From Victivallis lenta (lineage in GTDB: Bacteria; Verrucomicrobiota; Lentisphaeria; Victivallales; Victivallaceae): DNA of 64,000 bases. Position numbers and translations under genes: made by a program. Positions within the stretch are counted from its first letter, which is position 1. Each line of letters begins with the position of its first letter. Below the pieces are notes generated by a model. The model saw only the letters and a list, made by a program, of their open reading frames with translations. It was not told the DNA's origin and did no database searches. The stretch is from NCBI RefSeq assembly GCF_009695545.1, contig NZ_VUNS01000022.1, positions 1 to 64,000 of the forward strand, written 5' to 3'. Shown piece after piece: positions 52,087 through 59,993 of this stretch.

Positions 52087-54282
52087 ATGTACCATCAGTT
52101 GCTGAAGCGAACCTTTTTTCTGATGACACTATGCGGAAGTGTTATGCTATCTGCCGGAGATGATGCGTGGAGCAAGAGCGGCAGCCATTACTCATACACC
52201 CGAACAGGAAAAATAGCACCGGAATCTCTTCCTGATGGTGGCATTAAATATACTTTTTCTCTTGGATGTCCAGAATATCCTTTTGATGCCGGAACTGGAA
52301 GTTGTACCCCCGGCGATCTTGAATATAGTGGTGGAGCAACCAGCGGTTCGGCAAGCGGAGTGACTGGAACTGTCGAATATGGCAAAGATGAGCTACCTAC
52401 CTCTGACACCAGTATGTCGATGTCAGGAAAACTCATCCCACCAGAGGGAGCGGAAGGTTCACAGCCCACATGGAGTGCCTCTGCAACGCTTCAATCTCCA
52501 TTCTGGCTGGAAGCTTCACCGTCTGACATAGTTAAAGCTGGTACGGCAGTAACCGTTACTGCTAAAGGTGATCCCACTGAATCTACTTGGACGATTAATA
52601 GTACTGATTGGAAAGATCATTCTCAATCTAACAGTGAAAAATATAAAACCTCATCTATTGTTTTTAATCGCGATATGTGGGATAAAATGAAATGGACTCC
52701 CAACCCCATACCTAAGAACTATCTCTTTCCATCAGGAGGAAATTATTCTGTTTCTGCAACAACAACAGAGGAGCAGGATCAAAGGAGTGCAAGCATTTCC
52801 ATTAAAGTATTGGAATTAGTAAAACTTCAATATCGTATAGGATCTTCTGGATCATTTCAAGATTTTGAAGACTACAATGATGATGGAATTCCAGAATTGA
52901 TAATACCATATTATAATACCATTACTACAGTTGAAGATGAATTAAAAGGAGTATCTAAAAAAGAAATAGAGATTTTCTTTCGAGTTAATTTACAACCTGA
53001 TATATCAGAATGGCCAAATGACAAACCCACGTGGGAAGGAGCAACAGTTTCTTCGGCAGATCGAACTATAGCTAGCAAAAAATTTAATAACAAGGGAACT
53101 ACGACAATCAAAGTAAAATATGATGCATCATATGCAATTTCTGCCGATGTTCATATTGTAAAGGTCCATTATACTAAGGATGGAACTGAATATGGATTTG
53201 ATGCCCCATATTCTGCTCATCCGAATGATTATCAAACTTATGTTTCTGTGGATAAATCAGAAACAACAAGTGTCAAGCTAAATCTTGATCCTAAGCCAAG
53301 TAATTTGACTTTTTACGCTCAAACAGCAGATAAAACTAAATTTAAAATTGGAACTGATGAGAAAAAAGAAATTGCTTCAGGAACAGAAGTGATAAATATC
53401 GCAGGAATGAATCCGGCTGGCAATAATACAGACTCCACAATAAAAATATATGTACAACACTTAACAGATCAAGCTAAAAATTATACTTTCCCTGATATGA
53501 TTTCTGTTTTACTATTTAAGAAGAAAGAAATTCCAAACTGGTACATTTACCGTGTAAAACCAACCTCCAGCGCTCCTAATGTCGCAACAGGATTAACATC
53601 AAGTAATTTAAAAAACTATGCTAATAATGTTGTTAAATCCGCAGTTGCTGAATTTGATAATGTATATGTTTCTCCTCAACTAGTTATACCATTTGATATA
53701 AACGGCAATGGCGCATTGGATTGGTATTATGATGGAGGAAGCCAACCAGAACATTCTATTATTGCATCATCCCCCAATATTACAGGCGATCCCAAGTTGG
53801 TAATTGTTTCTGCTGTAAATTTTGCTTGGAGAACAACAGCAGATGCGGCCATTGGGGATACTTCCGTAACTTTACAAGGAAACTATTATATTAGTTCCTG
53901 GATTAATCGTAGTTACACATTTGGTGTTGGTGCCAATGCCGAAAATGTAACTATTACTGGTGTTTCTGGAAACGTCATAACGTTTGGAGCCCCCTTGACT
54001 AAAAACCATCCCTCCGGAGAAACTGTCTTTGCTTCTTTTGCAGGAGGGGTTTCTGCTGATCCTCAAATTGTACTTGATAGTAGTAATGCTGATAGAACTT
54101 CTTTGCATGAAACTTTGCACAGAGGAAATGTTGGAAATTTATTAGATATTTCAGATAGAGTTGAAAATATCATGCTTTACTATATACCTTCAGCCGGAGG
54201 TGATGTAATATTGCGGCATCGGTCACAGAAACTGCATTATAGCAACTCTCGTGAAAATCAGTGGAGTAAATTTCCAAGATAA
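52087..54282 (+). CDS. Array secreted protein, copy 3 (HETLH metzincin-like tail)
   Basis: 731 residues, the longest member. The head matches copies 1 and 2 to about residue 185 and more loosely to 240. The tail is AT-rich and has beta modules, FDINGNGALDWYYDGG (a calcium-loop-like motif) and, near residue 674, TSLHETLHRGNVGNLLD followed 10 residues later by ENIMLYY. HExxH with a downstream Asn-x-Met turn is the pattern of metzincin-type zinc peptidases, although the third ligand spacing is unusual. I infer a secreted protease-like effector. The head-tail break and the AT bias point to replacement of the tail by transfer. Confidence 0.8.
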   Translation: MYHQLLKRTFFLMTLCGSVMLSAGDDAWSKSGSHYSYTRTGKIAPESLPDGGIKYTFSLGCPEYPFDAGTGSCTPGDLEYSGGATSGSASGVTGTVEYGKDELPTSDTSMSMSGKLIPPEGAEGSQPTWSASATLQSPFWLEASPSDIVKAGTAVTVTAKGDPTESTWTINSTDWKDHSQSNSEKYKTSSIVFNRDMWDKMKWTPNPIPKNYLFPSGGNYSVSATTTEEQDQRSASISIKVLELVKLQYRIGSSGSFQDFEDYNDDGIPELIIPYYNTITTVEDELKGVSKKEIEIFFRVNLQPDISEWPNDKPTWEGATVSSADRTIASKKFNNKGTTTIKVKYDASYAISADVHIVKVHYTKDGTEYGFDAPYSAHPNDYQTYVSVDKSETTSVKLNLDPKPSNLTFYAQTADKTKFKIGTDEKKEIASGTEVINIAGMNPAGNNTDSTIKIYVQHLTDQAKNYTFPDMISVLLFKKKEIPNWYIYRVKPTSSAPNVATGLTSSNLKNYANNVVKSAVAEFDNVYVSPQLVIPFDINGNGALDWYYDGGSQPEHSIIASSPNITGDPKLVIVSAVNFAWRTTADAAIGDTSVTLQGNYYISSWINRSYTFGVGANAENVTITGVSGNVITFGAPLTKNHPSGETVFASFAGGVSADPQIVLDSSNADRTSLHETLHRGNVGNLLDISDRVENIMLYYIPSAGGDVILRHRSQKLHYSNSRENQWSKFPR

Positions 54283-54306
54283 GTTCCCCAAAAAAGGATG
54301 AATAAA

Positions 54307-55269
54307 ATGAAAAAAATATTTTTTTATGTATTAATATGCTGCAGTTTATGTTGCTGTTTATCCAGCCAAGCTGAAAAGAATACTCCTTTGCAGTTATTTA
54401 CCCAAAATATTGAATTACTAGAAGAAAATACAAATTCACTTATGCTTTTAAAAGAGCTTCAATCAAATAATTTAAGTGAAATAGAGAAAAGATATAAAGA
54501 AGAGCAGCTCTTCCGGAACTTTATAGCATCAAATAGAACTTCATATATAATGGGGCGTGATAAAATACGATTCTTAGTAATGGCATTAACATGTGATAAT
54601 GTAGAAATAAATAAATTAGCTCTTAAAACATTATCAGAAAGGGTTCGGCAAATTGATCTCAATGATTATTCCCAAGAATTGTATCAAGTATTGGAGCTAA
54701 ATACTTTTTTTGCTGAGTTAAGCAAAGGTCATAATATCAGACCTATCTATGCTGATAGGTTGCCATTAATTGGTCGCCTTTCAAATTTAACAGAGGAAGA
54801 AAAGAAAACAATCTTTTCTTCCAATATGATTGATGCTTATATTAAGGCAAAACTTGGAGATCAAGAAAGCGAGAAGATGCTTATAGAAAAGTTTGTACAT
54901 GAGGATGATTATAATCATAAACGTACTCTGGCATATCAGTTGGGATACATCGGGTCAGACAATGCAATAAGAGCCTTATTAAAGCAATTAGATTCTACTG
55001 TAAAATTATCTTGGCAATATGGTGAAATATCAATAAGAGGTGAAATTATAAAGGCATTACATAAAGCTTTACCTGATGAAAAAATCTTTTCCGTGAATCT
55101 TGAGCAATTTGCAGAAAATAAATTTTCACCTTTACAAGAAAAAAAATTATTATTAGTTGAATATGGAAATAAAGTTAATTTATGGAGTAAGCAACATTAT
55201 GGTTTTTCGGCATGGGACTCTGAAAAAATTTGGTTTTCATTAAATTACAACATTCCCATATTGAAATAA
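54307..55269 (+). CDS. Exported HEAT-like partner protein of copy 3
   Basis: 320 residues. ATG 54307 is chosen over 54298 because AGGA is correctly spaced. The signal peptide is cysteine-rich (FFYVLICCSLCCCLSSQA), and a lipoprotein cleavage is possible. The mature part is helical with HEAT-like repeats (VMALTCDNVEINKLALKTLS, LAYQLGYIGSDNAIRALLKQ). It is strongly AT-rich, like the tail of copy 3 before it, so tail and partner appear to have arrived together. Its sequence differs from the other two partners. Confidence 0.7.
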   Translation: MKKIFFYVLICCSLCCCLSSQAEKNTPLQLFTQNIELLEENTNSLMLLKELQSNNLSEIEKRYKEEQLFRNFIASNRTSYIMGRDKIRFLVMALTCDNVEINKLALKTLSERVRQIDLNDYSQELYQVLELNTFFAELSKGHNIRPIYADRLPLIGRLSNLTEEEKKTIFSSNMIDAYIKAKLGDQESEKMLIEKFVHEDDYNHKRTLAYQLGYIGSDNAIRALLKQLDSTVKLSWQYGEISIRGEIIKALHKALPDEKIFSVNLEQFAENKFSPLQEKKLLLVEYGNKVNLWSKQHYGFSAWDSEKIWFSLNYNIPILK

Positions 55270-55340
55270 TTTGACTATGTAAAATATTAACCATTTCCAA
55301 CTAGTAGATTGAATATTAAAATATAACGACTTGTGAATTA

Positions 55341-55997
55341 ATGTACGACGTTATTTTCAATAGCGGCTTTATCGGCTTTTTGATCTGGCTGTTGCTGTTT
55401 ATTACCTCGACCGCAGCAGTAACTTTTATTATTCGTTGTGCCTGGATCTTGCGGCGAAAGCGATTCGCTTCCCCTGTAAAATTGATGCCTCTGTTAAAGG
55501 CAGGGAAATGGGATGACGCATATGCGTTCTGTGAGGAGAATCCTACTGTGACAATGCGAATTGCCGGCACGATTTTACTTACTGCTCATTCCAAAAACAA
55601 AACGCAACGGCAGGAATTGGCAGTTGTGATGTTGGACAAAGAAGTCCGGGCAATATTGCGATGGATCAATACACTTTCACTTTGCGGCAATATTGCGCCG
55701 ATGCTGGGGTTACTCGGCACTGTAACCGGTATGGTAGATGCTTTTATGGGACTTGGCACTGCGATGGGACCGGAAAAAGCTTCTATCCTGGCAATCTCGA
55801 TCTCTCAAGCACTCTACACCACTGCCGCAGGATTGTTGATCGCAGTTCCAACGATCACCTTTTCGGTAATCTTCCGCAATCTGCTGGAAAAGAGAGCTGA
55901 AACTGTTTCCGAGACAATAGATCAAGTCCTCGAGGCTATTCCTGAACCGGAAGCGCCACGTCCAGTCTATCGTTCCACCGACACTGTCAAAATCTAG
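55341..55997 (+). CDS. ExbB/TolQ-family proton channel protein (intact)
   Basis: 218 residues with the three-helix topology of ExbB/TolQ/MotA: helix 1 SGFIGFLIWLLLFITSTAAV, a long cytoplasmic loop, and helices 2-3 in IAPMLGLLGTVTGMVDAF and ISQALYTTAAGLLIAVPTIT. The family hallmarks GLLGTVTGM and the Thr-rich TTAAGLL are present. It would form the pentamer that converts proton motive force to movement together with the two ExbD genes downstream. It is the undamaged original of the fragments at 48767 and 51649. Spacing to the first ExbD is about 10 bp. Confidence 0.93.
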   Translation: MYDVIFNSGFIGFLIWLLLFITSTAAVTFIIRCAWILRRKRFASPVKLMPLLKAGKWDDAYAFCEENPTVTMRIAGTILLTAHSKNKTQRQELAVVMLDKEVRAILRWINTLSLCGNIAPMLGLLGTVTGMVDAFMGLGTAMGPEKASILAISISQALYTTAAGLLIAVPTITFSVIFRNLLEKRAETVSETIDQVLEAIPEPEAPRPVYRSTDTVKI

Positions 55998-56007
55998 CGA
56001 GGTGACC

Positions 56008-56430
56008 ATGCGCTATCGGATGCCTGCTGCAAGTTCTAATATTTCAACCGGTTCGCTTTCGAGCATGATCGATATCGTGTTTCTGCTGATTATCTTTTTC
56101 GTCGTTACTGCCAGCTTCGATCGGGAACAAATCGATGCTGAAGTTACACTTCCAATCGTCAATTCCGCTGCCGTAAAGAACTTGCCGCCGCAACGCCTGA
56201 TATTGAATGTCCTCTCCGACGGTTCGGTGAAAATTGGTTTCCAGCATCTTCCTGCCAATGAAATAGCCTCCCAGCTCGGCACGTTGTTGCAGAACAAAAA
56301 CACCGTATTGATTATCAACGGTGACCGTAACACACCACACAAATATATCTCTGACGTTATGAACGTCGCAGCCCAATCCGGATTCTCCCAAGTACGCATC
56401 AACGCCGAAGTCAAAACAGAGGCCCCATAA
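56008..56430 (+). CDS. ExbD/TolR-family protein, first copy
   Basis: 140 residues. A short cytoplasmic start, one membrane helix SMIDIVFLLIIFFVVTASF with the proton-carrying Asp, and a periplasmic ExbD domain (RLILNVLSDGSVKIGFQHL; VLIINGDRNTPHKYISDVMN). ATG 56008 has GAGG five bases upstream; a GTG at 56002 is possible. Its stop overlaps the start of the second ExbD (TAATG), so the two are made together. Paired ExbD proteins are known in TonB-like systems of several phyla. Confidence 0.92.
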   Translation: MRYRMPAASSNISTGSLSSMIDIVFLLIIFFVVTASFDREQIDAEVTLPIVNSAAVKNLPPQRLILNVLSDGSVKIGFQHLPANEIASQLGTLLQNKNTVLIINGDRNTPHKYISDVMNVAAQSGFSQVRINAEVKTEAP

Positions 56431-56834
56431 TGCGATTGCCATCAATCCACGAGTCTGAAGAATCCAACAGTATGTCGGCGATGACCGATGTGGTCTTTCT
56501 GCTCCTGATCTTTTTTATTGTCACTATGTCAGGCTATGTTGAAATGACGCTGCTCGAAACCAATCTGCCGACAGCTTCAGGTAAAACCTCCGATAAAGTC
56601 GATTTGCAGGAATCGTTAACCATCGAACTTTCTTCTGATGGACAAACCATCATCAACGGAATTCAGCAGACTCCGGAGTCTTTGAATCGTCTTTTCAGCC
56701 GATACAGTCGTCTCATGCCCAAGGCTGAATTTCTATTGCAATGCGATCCGGAGTCACGGCATAATGCTCTGGTTTCTTTACTTTCCGCATTGGCAAAGCA
56801 TAACCTGAAGAATGTAAAACTTCTAAAAATATAA
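56430..56834 (+). CDS. ExbD/TolR-family protein, second copy
   Basis: 134 residues. Membrane helix SAMTDVVFLLLIFFIVTMSG with the conserved Asp, and a periplasmic domain (SLTIELSSDGQTIINGIQQT; LLQCDPESRHNALVSLLSAL). It differs clearly from the first ExbD, so they probably occupy different positions in the dimer. It is the last gene of the array operon. About 190 bp further lies the right end of the mobile element, without a strong terminator in between. Confidence 0.92.
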   Translation: MRLPSIHESEESNSMSAMTDVVFLLLIFFIVTMSGYVEMTLLETNLPTASGKTSDKVDLQESLTIELSSDGQTIINGIQQTPESLNRLFSRYSRLMPKAEFLLQCDPESRHNALVSLLSALAKHNLKNVKLLKI

Positions 56835-57020
56835 CTTTTTTGTACTGTTACTGACACTCACTCGGCGTGTAAGATCGATGAAGTTAAAAAAATAGGTGCC
56901 AAAGAATGAGTAAGAACCTAAAAGGCAAAGTCTGGAACTTCATGGAATCAAAAATCAAACTTTTTTAACTTTGGAAAGTATAAGCAAGTAAAATTAAAAA
57001 ATTGAGCTTGCTCTAATGGT
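56835..57020. other. Right end of the element, no gene
   Basis: AT-rich DNA between the second ExbD and the right att core. It includes the arm TTGCTCTAAT at 57008-57017. Transcription from the pilin promoter at 57127 would enter here on the minus strand and oppose the Exb operon. Confidence 0.6.
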
Positions 57021-57027
57021 GATGATG
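57021..57027. other. Right attachment core (GATGATG)
   Basis: Direct copy of the heptamer at 15156. It is preceded by TTGCTCTAAT and three bases, mirroring the left end. To its right the sequence is host pilin gene. Confidence 0.85.
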
Positions 57028-57068
57028 GCGATAACCACAAGCAGCTCGATCAGGGTGAATCTTTTCAT
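57021..57068 (-). pseudogene. Pseudopilin gene, 5' portion cut off by element insertion
   Basis: The frame from ATG 57068 (AAAGGA eight bases upstream) encodes [16 protein letters not shown] and then enters element DNA, reading TIRASSIF and stopping at 56994. The sequence is the prepilin leader and start of the methylation motif, and completes the headless pilin remnant at 14595-15162: joining at the heptamer gives [17 protein letters not shown]. It retains its own promoter at 57127. A 24-residue peptide might still be made but cannot be a pilin. Confidence 0.92.
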
Positions 57069-57091
57069 CTCCGGATTCCTTTCCATATTCA

Positions 57092-57112
57092 CTTTGCTAA
57101 TAGTTTGCAAAG
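57092..57112 (-). promoter_or_regulatory. Inverted repeat in the pilin leader, candidate operator
   Basis: CTTTGC (57092-57097) and GCAAAG (57107-57112) form a symmetrical site with an AT centre between the promoter and the pilin start, the usual place for a sugar-regulator operator. The binding protein is unknown; the GntR-LacI protein at 10075, formerly of the same locus, is a candidate. Confidence 0.4.
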
Positions 57113-57126
57113 CTTTTGTTTCTTTT

Positions 57127-57155
57127 ATTATGATACAAAAACATCTATTTGTCAA
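57127..57155 (-). promoter_or_regulatory. Sigma-70-type promoter of the interrupted pilin-GH42 operon
   Basis: On the minus strand TTGACA (57150-57155) and CATAAT (57127-57132) are separated by 17 bp, about 60 bp before ATG 57068. The insertion now parts this promoter from the pilin body and the GH42-like gene. Confidence 0.75.
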
Positions 57156-57406
57156 TAGCAAACCGGTAAAAAATCGATTATTTCCCGAATAGAGACATCC
57201 GCAGGAAGACAATAAAATGGAATTATCTTCCTCATTCCATCTGAAAGCGGAGCCGCACGACGATCCGGAAAGAAAAGAATATCTTATCACAATAAATGAT
57301 TATCTTTTACAATTCAAATCATAACCATAACCGGACAGTCCGTCCTCCTTCCCGCCTGCGGCGACGGCAGGGAAACGGAAATTTCCGCTTTTTTCGCGTT
57401 TGCCCA

Positions 57407-57434
57407 TTGACTTACAGCAGCTCTAACGTATATG
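57407..57434 (+). promoter_or_regulatory. Predicted promoter of the metallophosphoesterase gene
   Basis: TTGACT (57407-57412) and TATATG (57429-57434) are 16 bp apart and 27 bp before ATG 57462. Confidence 0.6.
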
Positions 57435-57461
57435 TTGATTCGCAACCGGGAAAGGAATGTT

Positions 57462-58598
57462 ATGCTGCTGTTCGGATCGCTGCTGAGTATTTATGTTTTC
57501 TGCCGGGCCGTCCTGCCGCTCCGGCTGCACTGGGGCTGGAAGGCCGGACTCGGCGCCGCGCTGCTCGCAACGGCGTTCAAATTCCATCTCCTGCATCTCT
57601 TCGGCGGGCCGATGTTTTTTGCGCCGGAACTGCCGGAGCCGCTGCTGATCGCCGCCGCATGGCTGTTCGCGGCGCTCTTCCTGTTCTTTTTCCTGCTGAT
57701 CGCCGCCGATCTCGGACGCGGGCTCTGCCTGCTCTGTCTGCTCTGCGCGAAACGCCGTCCGACGGAACGGTTCCGCCGGGTCGGGAACCGCGTGAACCTC
57801 GCGCTGCTGGCGGCGGCCGCGGCGCTGGCCGGCTGCGGCATCATCTCCGGCACCTCCGTCCCGGAAGTGCGTCATGAGGAGATTGCGCTGCCCGGCCTGC
57901 CGGGGGAACTTGACGGCATGACCGTCGCCGTGCTGGCCGACCTGCACATTGACAGCCTCGCCCGGATCGGGCGCGTCCGGGCGATCGTCGACCGGGTCGC
58001 CCCGCTGAATCCCGACCTGATCCTGCTGGCCGGAGACTTCGTGGACGGCCGGGTCGCGGTCCGCGGCGGCGACCTCCGGCCGCTTGAAGAACTCAGCGCG
58101 CCGCTCGGCGTCTTCGGCGTGCCGGGCAACCATGAATACTATTCGGGCTATGAAGAGTGGATGCTGTTTCTGTCCGGACTCGGAATCGACATGCTCGAGA
58201 ACTCCCACCGGATTCTGGCGGGCGGAAAGCTGGCGCTCGGCGGCGTGACCGACCCGGCCGCCGCCCGGTTCGGCCGGGAGACGCCCGATCTGCGGAAAAC
58301 CTTCGACGGCGCGCCCCCCGGAGCCGTAAAGCTGCTGCTCGCCCACCAGCCGAAGCCGGCCGCCGAGGCGGCGAAGTCCGGCGTCGCGCTCCAGGTATCA
58401 GGCCATACGCACGGCGGAATGATCGTCGGAATCGACCGCCTGGTCGCCCGGTTCAACGCCGGATTCGTCGCGGGCTCCTACCGGGTCGGGGACCTGCGGC
58501 TTTACGTCAGCCGCGGCTCCGGAATCTGGAACGGATTCCCGATCCGGCTCGGCGTGCCGTCCGAAATCACCCTGCTGCGGCTGAAACGGCAGGAGTGA
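57462..58598 (+). CDS. Membrane-anchored metallophosphoesterase
   Basis: 378 residues. Four hydrophobic segments fill the first 140 residues (LLFGSLLSIYVFCRAVLPL, LLIAAAWLFAALFLFFFLLI, LALLAAAAALAGCGIISG). The catalytic domain shows all calcineurin-like motifs: VLADLHIDS, LAGDFVDGR, GVPGNHEYY, LLLAHQP and VSGHTHGGM. The type resembles YkuE/YaeI phosphodiesterases, which can remove UDP from UDP-diacylglucosamine or act on other phosphodiesters. ATG 57462 has AAAGGA five bases upstream; ATG 57432 has none. It is in host DNA and is followed by the kinase-like gene 89 bp later. Confidence 0.9.
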   Translation: MLLFGSLLSIYVFCRAVLPLRLHWGWKAGLGAALLATAFKFHLLHLFGGPMFFAPELPEPLLIAAAWLFAALFLFFFLLIAADLGRGLCLLCLLCAKRRPTERFRRVGNRVNLALLAAAAALAGCGIISGTSVPEVRHEEIALPGLPGELDGMTVAVLADLHIDSLARIGRVRAIVDRVAPLNPDLILLAGDFVDGRVAVRGGDLRPLEELSAPLGVFGVPGNHEYYSGYEEWMLFLSGLGIDMLENSHRILAGGKLALGGVTDPAAARFGRETPDLRKTFDGAPPGAVKLLLAHQPKPAAEAAKSGVALQVSGHTHGGMIVGIDRLVARFNAGFVAGSYRVGDLRLYVSRGSGIWNGFPIRLGVPSEITLLRLKRQE

Positions 58599-58687
58599 CC
58601 GCCGGGAACTTGCAATTATGCCTCCGGCGCGCTATATTTACGCCGTACGCCGGCAGCCGTGTCCGGCGGGAACGAGGAGGCAAATCA

Positions 58688-59305
58688 ATGAATACACGCA
58701 TCATCACCGTCAGCCGCGAAGTCGGGAGCGGCGGCCGCACCATCGGCCAGCGGGTCGCCGAGCGTCTCGGCATTCCCTGCTACGACCGGGAGCTCGTCGC
58801 AAAGATCGCCAGAGAGAGCGGCCTGGCCGAATCGTTCATCAAGGAGAACGGCGAATACGCCGAATCCGCCCACGCCTTTTTGTTCAACTGGTCGCTGGGG
58901 ACCGGGCTCGAGAGCGGCGTGCTGCCCATATCCGACCAGCTTTACCTGATTCAGCACAACATCATCCAGGAGCTGGCCGAAAAGGAGTCGTGCGTGATCG
59001 TCGGCCGCTGCGCCGACTGGATTCTGCGCGAACGGGCCGACTGCCTGAACACCTTTTTCCATGCGGAAATGCGGTTCCGCATGGACCGGCTCCTGCGCGC
59101 CTACGGCGAAAAGCCGGAAAATCCCGAAAAGTTCCTGCACGACCGCGACGCGAAGCGCAAAACCTACTACAGGCACTACACAGGGCGGCAGTGGGGTGTG
59201 GCGCAGAACTACCACCTGACTGCGGATACGAGCGTCCTCGGCATCGATCTCTGCGTCGAACTTGTGCTCGAAGCGGCCCGCGCCGCCGGTTCCGCCGGGC
59301 AGTGA
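58688..59305 (+). CDS. Cytidylate-kinase-like family protein
   Basis: 205 residues of the AAA-type cytidylate-kinase-like family common in gut anaerobes. The P-loop is IITVSREVGSGGRTIGQRVA, followed by CYDRELVAKIARESG, CVIVGRCADWILRERADC and a lid region RDAKRKTYYRHYTGRQWG. It probably phosphorylates a nucleotide, though the substrate is unproven for this group. A GAGGAGG site lies seven bases before ATG 58688. Length is typical; no signal peptide. It is likely co-transcribed with the metallophosphoesterase. Confidence 0.88.
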   Translation: MNTRIITVSREVGSGGRTIGQRVAERLGIPCYDRELVAKIARESGLAESFIKENGEYAESAHAFLFNWSLGTGLESGVLPISDQLYLIQHNIIQELAEKESCVIVGRCADWILRERADCLNTFFHAEMRFRMDRLLRAYGEKPENPEKFLHDRDAKRKTYYRHYTGRQWGVAQNYHLTADTSVLGIDLCVELVLEAARAAGSAGQ

Positions 59306-59342
59306 GCCGTATTGAGGCTGAGAGCTTATTCAGGGATAAGCT

Positions 59343-59981
59343 CTAAAGACGCCAGACATATTCGTTGGAGAAACCGTCGTAGCTGCGGATGTTTTCACGG
59401 TTGGCGCTGATGACATGTCCGTCGAGAAGGAGCACGTTCAGCTTGCGGCCGTGTGCAAGGTAGTGCGGGAGCCGGGCATCGTCCACGGTGACGTCCCAAT
59501 ACGACGCATACCAGAGATCCGTAACGGCCTGGAAACGGTCGTCGAACATGAGAACCGTCCGGGAAGCTTTCGCATACTGCGTGACCTTCCGGTAGACGGT
59601 TCCGCCGACCTTGGCATGCGAGAGATGGCGGTTCTGGGCGTAGCCGAGCGTCAGGTAGTTCGGCGTGTCTATGAACCAGAAGCCGATCCTGAGCTTGCTT
59701 TCCGCCCCGGCCGGACAGTACATGCTTTCGCGCGGCAGGCCGATGTCGAAAAGTGATTTCATCCAGGTTTTGCCGGAGCGGTCTTCGGCGGAGACGATCC
59801 AGTCATCGAAGGTCCCGCTGTAAAACTGGTGCGCAAGGCCGATCTGCTTGAGGTTGTTCGTGCAGGAAACCGTTTTGGCCCGTTCACGCGCCTGGTTCAG
59901 GGCGGGCAGCAGCATCGAAGCGAGAATTGCGATGACTGCAATGACGACGAGGAGTTCGACGAGGGTGAAACGTTTTTTCAT
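59343..59981 (-). CDS. Pseudopilin with prepilin-type N-terminus
   Basis: 212 residues. The intact leader and motif [18 protein letters not shown] and [20 protein letters not shown] are followed by the [20 protein letters not shown] helix and a globular tail with [20 protein letters not shown]. This is the normal form of the family broken at 15162/57021. It is the last gene of an operon with a GntR regulator and a beta-helix enzyme; its AGGAG site overlaps the stop of that enzyme's gene. Prepilin peptidase would cleave before the Phe of FTLVE. Confidence 0.92.
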   Translation of the reverse strand: MKKRFTLVELLVVIAVIAILASMLLPALNQARERAKTVSCTNNLKQIGLAHQFYSGTFDDWIVSAEDRSGKTWMKSLFDIGLPRESMYCPAGAESKLRIGFWFIDTPNYLTLGYAQNRHLSHAKVGGTVYRKVTQYAKASRTVLMFDDRFQAVTDLWYASYWDVTVDDARLPHYLAHGRKLNVLLLDGHVISANRENIRSYDGFSNEYVWRL

Positions 59982-59993
59982 GGCGGAGTTCTC

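Larger units (their letters stand above)
46600..52800 (+). repeat. Three-copy array with near-identical heads and different tails
   Basis: About 730 bp at 46600, 49205 and 52087 are nearly identical, each preceded by the same AAGACAA leader and followed by unrelated sequence. Copies 1 and 3 share silent variants over 46730-46910 that copy 2 lacks, while the next 110 bp are identical in all three. This mosaic is the mark of gene conversion or repeated recombination. Each repeat unit also carries a downstream exported protein gene and an ExbB fragment. Confidence 0.9.
15156..57027. mobile_element. Integrative mobilizable element of about 41.9 kb
   Basis: The ends are defined by four agreeing signs. 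First, a host pseudopilin gene is split exactly here and rejoins in frame. Second, GATGATG is present at both junctions (15156-15162 and 57021-57027). Third, inverted arms ATTAGAACAA (15166-15175) and TTGCTCTAAT (57008-57017) sit three bases inside each core and match at 9 of 10 positions. Fourth, a tyrosine recombinase gene is the first gene inside the left end. The contents are recombinase, HigBA, excisionase-like and HTH genes, a LacI-regulated glycan operon, a MobF relaxase, and the TPR/Exb array. No conjugation channel genes are seen. GC is lower and more varied than in the flanking host DNA. Confidence 0.9.

Noticed and set aside
46600-56834. Type VI or contact-dependent inhibition toxin locus
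   Set aside because: There are no VgrG, PAAR, Rhs, CdiB or filamentous haemagglutinin features. Heads have ordinary signal peptides and the linked machinery is ExbB/ExbD, so the analogy is only to constant-head, variable-tail logic.
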